DNA from: Acidobacteriota bacterium
GTDB lineage: Bacteria > Acidobacteriota > Vicinamibacteria > Vicinamibacterales > CAVVIG01
Length of the DNA stretch: 9,312 nucleotides
NCBI GenBank assembly: GCA_003222555.1
Contig: QHWL01000058.1
Coordinates: forward strand, 2,615-11,926
Reading direction: 5' to 3'
Part shown: positions 6,339 to 9,312 of the stretch, piece by piece
Layout: every line of letters starts with the position of its first letter
How positions within the stretch are numbered: the first letter of the stretch is position 1
Program-made: the position numbers and the translations under genes
Notes under the pieces: generated by a model
What the model saw: the letters and a program-made list of their open reading frames with translations, nothing else
Databases searched by the model: none
Told to the model about the DNA's origin: nothing

Positions 6339-7172
6339 ATGACACGTCACAGAGACATCGATTCGCCGCAACACCTCGACGGCGTCCGGGCCGCCGTTAC
6401 CGGCGGCACGTCGGGTCTGGGGCTCGCGCTCGTCGGCGAGCTCCAACGCCGTGGCGCCAGAGTGGCGTTCGTCGCGCGGACATCCGGGCGCGTCGAAGCC
6501 GTCGCGCGTGCGCATCCCGGCACGTACGGCATCGTCGGCGACCTGGCGCGCAAGGAAGACATCCATCGGATCGCTCTCCAGATCGTAGGCAATCTGGGCG
6601 GTCTCGAGGTGCTCGTCAACGGCGCTTCCAGTCTTGGGCCGACGCCGCTTGCGCTTCTTGGCGACACCGAGTGTGAAGACTTCGAGTTGGCGCTGGCCAC
6701 CAACGTGCTCGGCCCGTTCCGTCTGACGAAAGCGCTGTTAGGCTCTCTCACGGCGTCTGCTCGCGAAGGAGGAGGAAGCGTCGTGCTCAACATCTCGAGC
6801 GACGCGGCGGTCAACGCCTACCCGCAGTGGGGAGCGTACGGCGCGAGCAAGGCCGCGCTGCACCACATGAGCCGCATCTGGAACGAGGAGCTTGCAGCCG
6901 AAGGGGTTCGGTTTCTGTCGCTCGATCCGGGCGACATGGATACGCCGATGCACGCGCTCGCGGTGCCGGATGCCGACCGGGCGACGCTCAAGCGGCCGGA
7001 AATCGCCGCGCGCGAGCTCGGTGACGCCATTGCAGCGGCTCTGCTTGGCAGTCTTCGTACGCCAAGCATGCGTCGCGCAGCCTCGCCCAACCCTTCGGCG
7101 GAGGCGGCACGACTCGCGATCGGTTCCCAAGCGTCGCCGGTCTCCACAGCGGTTGGCGAGACACGCCGATGA
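6339..7172 (+). CDS. Short-chain dehydrogenase/reductase (SDR)
   Basis: The 277-residue protein is a classical SDR. The cofactor loop TGGTSGLG is at 21-28 (TGxxxGxG). NGAS at 94-97 replaces the usual NNAG, Asn122 lies in TNVLGPF, and the catalytic set is Ser153/154, Tyr167 and Lys171 (YGASK). The basic residue after strand 2 (VART, Arg47) suggests NADP(H) over NAD(H). The SLDPGDMDTPM segment is the usual loop after strand 6. The last 35 residues are rich in Ala, Ser and Pro, beyond the core fold, and run to the stop that overlaps the next gene's ATG by 4 bp. The start is fixed by AAGGAGAG upstream. Substrate cannot be predicted. Coupling to the QueA-like gene suggests they act in one process. 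Confidence 0.9.
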   Translation: MTRHRDIDSPQHLDGVRAAVTGGTSGLGLALVGELQRRGARVAFVARTSGRVEAVARAHPGTYGIVGDLARKEDIHRIALQIVGNLGGLEVLVNGASSLGPTPLALLGDTECEDFELALATNVLGPFRLTKALLGSLTASAREGGGSVVLNISSDAAVNAYPQWGAYGASKAALHHMSRIWNEELAAEGVRFLSLDPGDMDTPMHALAVPDADRATLKRPEIAARELGDAIAAALLGSLRTPSMRRAASPNPSAEAARLAIGSQASPVSTAVGETRR

Positions 7173-8284
7173 TTGCTGCCGATCGACCCGTCCAACGCCC
7201 GCGCGACGCCAGGCTGCTCGTCGTCAACGCGGCGGGGCAGATCACGCACGCGCCGCGATCGCGGTTCGTCGATTTTCTGCAGCCAGGGGATCTTCTGGTG
7301 GCAAACGACGCGGCGACGCTGCCCGCGAGCCTGCACGGCGTGCACCTGCCGAGCGGCGCCGATCTGGAAGTCCGGCTCGCCGGCCGTTCGTCGCTGGCGG
7401 CAGAGGACGTCCATACGTTCTCGGCTGTCGTCTTTGGCGTCGGCGACTTCCGCGCGCGGACCGAGGACCGGCCGATGCCGCCACCATTGATGCCCGGCGA
7501 TCGTCTGGCGCTCGGGCCTGCACGCGAGCAGCCGCTCTTGGCGACCGTCGAGGATCTTCTCGATCATCCGCGTGTCGTGGTGTTGTGTTTCGACGGTTCA
7601 CCCCACGCGGTGTGGGCGGGTCTCGCGCGCCATGGCCGGCCGATCCAGTACGCGCATATGCCCACTCCGCTCGCGATGTGGGACGTGTGGACGCCAATTG
7701 CGGGATTGCCGGTCGCATTCGAGCCGCCTTCTGCGAGCTTTGCGCTGGACTGGAGATCGATCGGCGCGATGCGCGAGCGCGGCACCCGGTTCGCGACCAT
7801 CACGCTGGCGGCGGGCATCTCGTCGACCGGCGACCCCGAGCTCGACCGGCGCCTCCCATTCGACGAGCCCTATCGCATCCCCAAAACAACCGCGTCCGCC
7901 ATTCGCCAGGTGGGCGCGGAAGGCGGACGGATCGTTGCTGTCGGCACCACGGTCGTGCGTGCGCTCGAGCACGCCGCCGCGCGCAGCGGCGTCGTGCGCG
8001 CGGGTGAAGGGGTGGCGAACCAGCGCATAGGCCAGGCCAGCAGGCTGCGAATCGTCGATGTGATTTTGTCGGGCACACATGAAGCAGACAGCAGCCATTA
8101 CCAGATGCTGCGCGCATTCCTTGATGACGCCATACTCGCTGATGCGAATGTGCAGCTCGAGGCGCTTGGCTATCGGACACACGAGTTTGGCGACTCGGTG
8201 CTCATCGAGAGAAAGGACCGCGCCGTCGTGGATGCCGCGCGTGTCTGTGAGGGGCGCGAAGAAAGTGTCGCGACAGCAGCTTAA
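7169..8284 (+). CDS. Diverged QueA-like (SAM:tRNA ribosyltransferase-isomerase family) protein
   Basis: Canonical QueA transfers and isomerises the ribosyl group of S-adenosylmethionine onto 7-aminomethyl-7-deazaguanine in tRNA. This 371-residue protein follows the family layout: DARLLVVN and GDLLVANDAATLPASL (QueA GDLLVFNDTRVIPARL), RHGRPIQYAH, TLAAGISS, GGRIVAVGTTVVRALE (QueA GGRVIAVGTTSVRTLE), and near the end SHYQMLRAFL and HEFGDSVLIE (QueA SYGDAMLI). It departs in conserved places: the HxMHSE stretch of QueA corresponds to RRLPFDEPYRIP (about 227-238), with both His residues missing, and the TNFHLPKS block reads SGTHEADSS. A paralogue with another substrate is more likely than a true queuosine enzyme; that is inference. 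ATG 7169 overlaps the SDR stop by 4 bp. No queuosine gene (tgt, queC-G) is in the window. The stop TAA shares two bases with repeat copy B. Confidence 0.8.
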   Translation: MIAADRPVQRPRDARLLVVNAAGQITHAPRSRFVDFLQPGDLLVANDAATLPASLHGVHLPSGADLEVRLAGRSSLAAEDVHTFSAVVFGVGDFRARTEDRPMPPPLMPGDRLALGPAREQPLLATVEDLLDHPRVVVLCFDGSPHAVWAGLARHGRPIQYAHMPTPLAMWDVWTPIAGLPVAFEPPSASFALDWRSIGAMRERGTRFATITLAAGISSTGDPELDRRLPFDEPYRIPKTTASAIRQVGAEGGRIVAVGTTVVRALEHAAARSGVVRAGEGVANQRIGQASRLRIVDVILSGTHEADSSHYQMLRAFLDDAILADANVQLEALGYRTHEFGDSVLIERKDRAVVDAARVCEGREESVATAA

Positions 8285-8369
8285 AATGCTTCGTTTTACC
8301 GCCGAGCGCGCCGAGCACGCCGAGAATTGTTGTCGTTTTTCTTTCTCCGCGGTCTCTGCGGCCTCGGCG
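8283..8369 (+). repeat. Palindromic intergenic repeat, copy B
   Basis: Same 87-bp element as 6195-6281, same orientation, about 92% identical by eye. The left arm (8300-8326) and the reverse complement of the right arm (8343-8369) match at about 21 of 27 positions, so the transcript could fold into a long imperfect hairpin. It starts within the stop codon of the QueA-like gene and may help end that transcript. Confidence 0.85.
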
Positions 8370-8469
8370 TTGAACGTGAACGTTCAGAAGACGATGATCG
8401 ATTTACGACTGTTGCCTTCTCAAGATCGTAGATGATCAAATCGTAGACTGTAGATCTCCGGGAGAACCC

Positions 8470-8838
8470 ATGGCCGAGAGCATCCAGCAGGAAATAGTGC
8501 GCGAGGTGTCGGCGTGGCCGGACGTGACAGTCGGACCGCACCGATTTGGCGGGATCGAGTTTCGGCTCGGCCGGCGCGAGCTGGGACATCTGCATGGCAG
8601 CCGGTTAGCCGATCTGCCGTTTCCAGTACGTGTGCGCGAGCGGCTCGTCGCCGCAGGCGAAGCCGAGCCGCATCACATTTATCCTGAGTCCGGCTGGGTC
8701 AGCTTTTACATCCACGATGCCAGCGACGTCGCCCGAGTGGTCGGATTGTTCCGCCTGAATTACGACCGACCGTGGCAAGGGACTAAAGGCTCTACCACTG
8801 AGGTCACGGAGGCAAACGGAGGGCACGGAAGAATCTAG
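8470..8838 (+). CDS. Small luciferase-domain / DUF5519-like protein with altered C-terminus
   Basis: The 122-residue protein resembles the small 'luciferase domain' family (DUF5519-type) by its conserved blocks: EVSAWPDVTVGPHRFGG, EFRLGRRELGHLHGSRLADL, ESGWVSFYI and GLFRLNYDR. The name comes from a plant-type luciferase Pfam domain; no light-producing role is implied and the function is unknown. There is no signal peptide or membrane segment. The ribosome binding site GGGAGAA precedes ATG 8470 by three bases. From about residue 104 the sequence is unlike the family: the codons for GTKGSTTEVTEANGGHGRI lie in the left arm of the inverted-repeat element starting at 8779, and the stop TAG 8836-8838 is in its loop. 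The original protein probably ended near NYDRPW. It lies alone between repeats. Confidence 0.8.
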   Translation: MAESIQQEIVREVSAWPDVTVGPHRFGGIEFRLGRRELGHLHGSRLADLPFPVRVRERLVAAGEAEPHHIYPESGWVSFYIHDASDVARVVGLFRLNYDRPWQGTKGSTTEVTEANGGHGRI

Positions 8839-8908
8839 AATCGACCCCGTGCCCTCCGTTACGTAATGTTCGAGATTCCGTGAACTCCGTGGTAGAGCAT
8901 TTAGTCCC
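8779..8908. repeat. 130-bp inverted-repeat element (MITE-like)
   Basis: The left arm 8779-8828 begins GGGACTAAAGGCTCTACCAC and ends ACGGAGGGCACGG. Its reverse complement forms the right arm 8847-8908, with only a few mismatches and about 12 extra bases (near 8859-8870). The loop of 18 bases contains the stop of the upstream gene. A TGGCA just outside each arm extends the match. There is no internal gene. The size and near-perfect arms suit a non-autonomous mobile palindrome or a strong terminator. Confidence 0.8.
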
Positions 8909-9001
8909 ACGTGCCAGGTTTAATCCCACCGGCTTTTAGCCGGTCAGCTTTCAGCTGGTCCGATCGTTCGGCTGCTTCTGACCAACGCGCACGTGGGACT
9001 A
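8902..9001. repeat. Second nested inverted repeat, 13-bp perfect arms
   Basis: TAGTCCCACGTGC (8902-8914) is the exact reverse complement of GCACGTGGGACTA (8989-9001). The left arm overlaps the end of the 8779-8908 element, so the GTGGGACTA end motif occurs three times in alternating orientation (8779, 8908 and 8993). The DNA between carries two small hairpins. Confidence 0.75.
8928..8957. repeat. REP-like tandem hairpins 1 and 2
   Basis: ACCGGCT-TTT-AGCCGGT (8928-8944) is followed at once by CAGCT-TTC-AGCTG (8945-8957). Both have three-base loops and share the GCTTTYAGC core while their outer stems differ. They resemble REP-type palindromes that cluster between genes. Confidence 0.75.
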
Positions 9002-9004
9002 GGA

Positions 9005-9026
9005 AGGCGCATCAAGGGATGCGCCT
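9005..9026. terminator. Perfect 9-bp hairpin
   Basis: AGGCGCATC (9005-9013) pairs with GATGCGCCT (9018-9026) around a 4-nt loop. It lies between convergent genes and may act as a bidirectional terminator, though no T-tract follows in either direction. Confidence 0.4.
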
Positions 9027-9029
9027 CTA

Positions 9030-9105
9030 GAACGACTATCGCAAGAGAGGCGGCTGCGACTTTCAGTCGCGCCAGGAGTCTATCGCCTTTAGGCGATAGT
9101 CGTTC
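9030..9105. repeat. Long stem with two internal hairpins (REP-like 3 and 4)
   Basis: GAACGACTATCGC (9030-9042) pairs perfectly over 13 bp with 9093-9105. Inside are GCGACT-TTC-AGTCGC (9056-9070) and CTATCGCCT-TT-AGGCGATAG (9080-9099). The 3' arm of the last hairpin overlaps the 3' arm of the outer stem, so the two pairings exclude each other. It lies 9 bp past the stop of the minus-strand gene at the right edge. Confidence 0.75.
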
Positions 9106-9113
9106 AACGGACC

Positions 9114-9312
9114 CTAATATCGGCCGAGGAAGAGCCGCTTCGCGGCGGCCGACATGATGGGCTTCACCCACTGATAGCCGCGGAACTGGCCGATGTAGGC
9201 GAGCATCTCCTTGACCATGTAGACCCGGTCCGACAACGGGACCTTCATGATCGCCGCCTTCAAGTCAGCCTCGTGCGGGTTATCGAAGAGGATCTTGACC
9301 GGATTCCACTGA
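9114..9312 (-). CDS. C-terminal end of an unrecognised protein, partial
   Basis: Only the last 65 residues are in the window, ending GYQWVKPIMSAAAKRLFLGRY before TAG 9116-9114. The frame is open to the right edge, reading QWNPVKILFDNPHEADLKAA near its visible start, then a mixed helical stretch (MVKEMLAYIGQFRGY). Composition and codon use look like a genuine gene. No motif lets me name the family. Its 3' end abuts the hairpin array, which probably serves as its terminator region. Confidence 0.65.
   Translation of the reverse strand, partial: QWNPVKILFDNPHEADLKAAIMKVPLSDRVYMVKEMLAYIGQFRGYQWVKPIMSAAAKRLFLGRY

Noticed and set aside
5478..6566. 362-aa minus-strand frame opposite the response regulator and SDR
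   Set aside because: Antisense shadow; it also reads through repeat copy A, and no motif or ribosome binding site supports it.
6892..8007. 371-aa plus-strand frame across the SDR/QueA-like boundary
   Set aside because: Arg/Ala-rich translation without motifs, fully covered by two genes with strong family signatures.
8410..8460. Repeated ATCGTAGA / GTAGATC words before the luciferase-domain gene
   Set aside because: Too short and irregular to call an operator or repeat; recorded only as low-complexity spacer.
8928..9105. Possible CRISPR array
   Set aside because: The units are palindromes with different stems and irregular spacing, not identical direct repeats with unique spacers.

Overview
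The window is a GC-rich bacterial chromosome segment, gene-dense on both strands. Intergenic DNA holds palindromic repeats of a kind familiar from Acidobacteriota, especially Vicinamibacteria-like genomes. That lineage is an inference from gene style and repeats; no rRNA or other phylogenetic marker is present.

Layout. (1) Positions 1-2120 look like a small sulfur-oxidation locus. On the minus strand are a diheme c-type cytochrome of the thiosulfate dehydrogenase (TsdA) family and, 24 bp downstream, a Tat-exported, possibly DsrE-like protein that runs off the left edge and has an apparent 1-nt frameshift. Diverging from them is a secreted DUF442/dual-specificity-phosphatase-like gene, broken twice: a frame-breaking deletion near the N-terminus and a 20-bp tandem duplication near the C-terminus. 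(2) Positions 2183-3484 (minus) encode a rhomboid-family membrane protein that keeps the GxSG serine but has Glu where the catalytic His is expected. (3) Positions 3653-6078 (plus) carry a DCC-family thiol oxidoreductase, then a translationally coupled GAF-histidine kinase / NarL-type response regulator pair. The kinase start looks leaderless, and its GAF domain has four cysteines in a C-X-C-X18-C-X19-C spacing that could bind metal or sense redox. (4) Positions 6339-8284 carry an SDR oxidoreductase overlapping by 4 bp a diverged QueA-like protein. Two same-orientation copies of an 87-bp palindromic repeat (about 92% identical by eye) sit on either side of this pair. (5) Positions 8470-8838 encode a small luciferase-domain/DUF5519-like protein whose C-terminal tail and stop codon lie inside a 130-bp inverted-repeat element. 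(6) Positions 8900-9105 hold an array of REP-like hairpins with a shared CTTTNAG-type loop and different stems, between that gene and the tail of an unrecognised minus-strand gene at the right edge.

How the genes may work together. TsdA, the possible DsrE-like protein and the DUF442 remnant suggest periplasmic oxidation of inorganic sulfur; decay of the DUF442 gene and the frameshift suggest the locus may be degrading. The two-component pair may sense redox or oxygen state and lies next to a thiol oxidoreductase. The SDR/QueA-like operon has no obvious link to tRNA queuosine synthesis here and may be a separate small-molecule function. The repeats account for most of the larger gaps. No gene-free stretch exceeds 300 bases. 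I see no tRNA, rRNA, CRISPR array, transposase or integrase.
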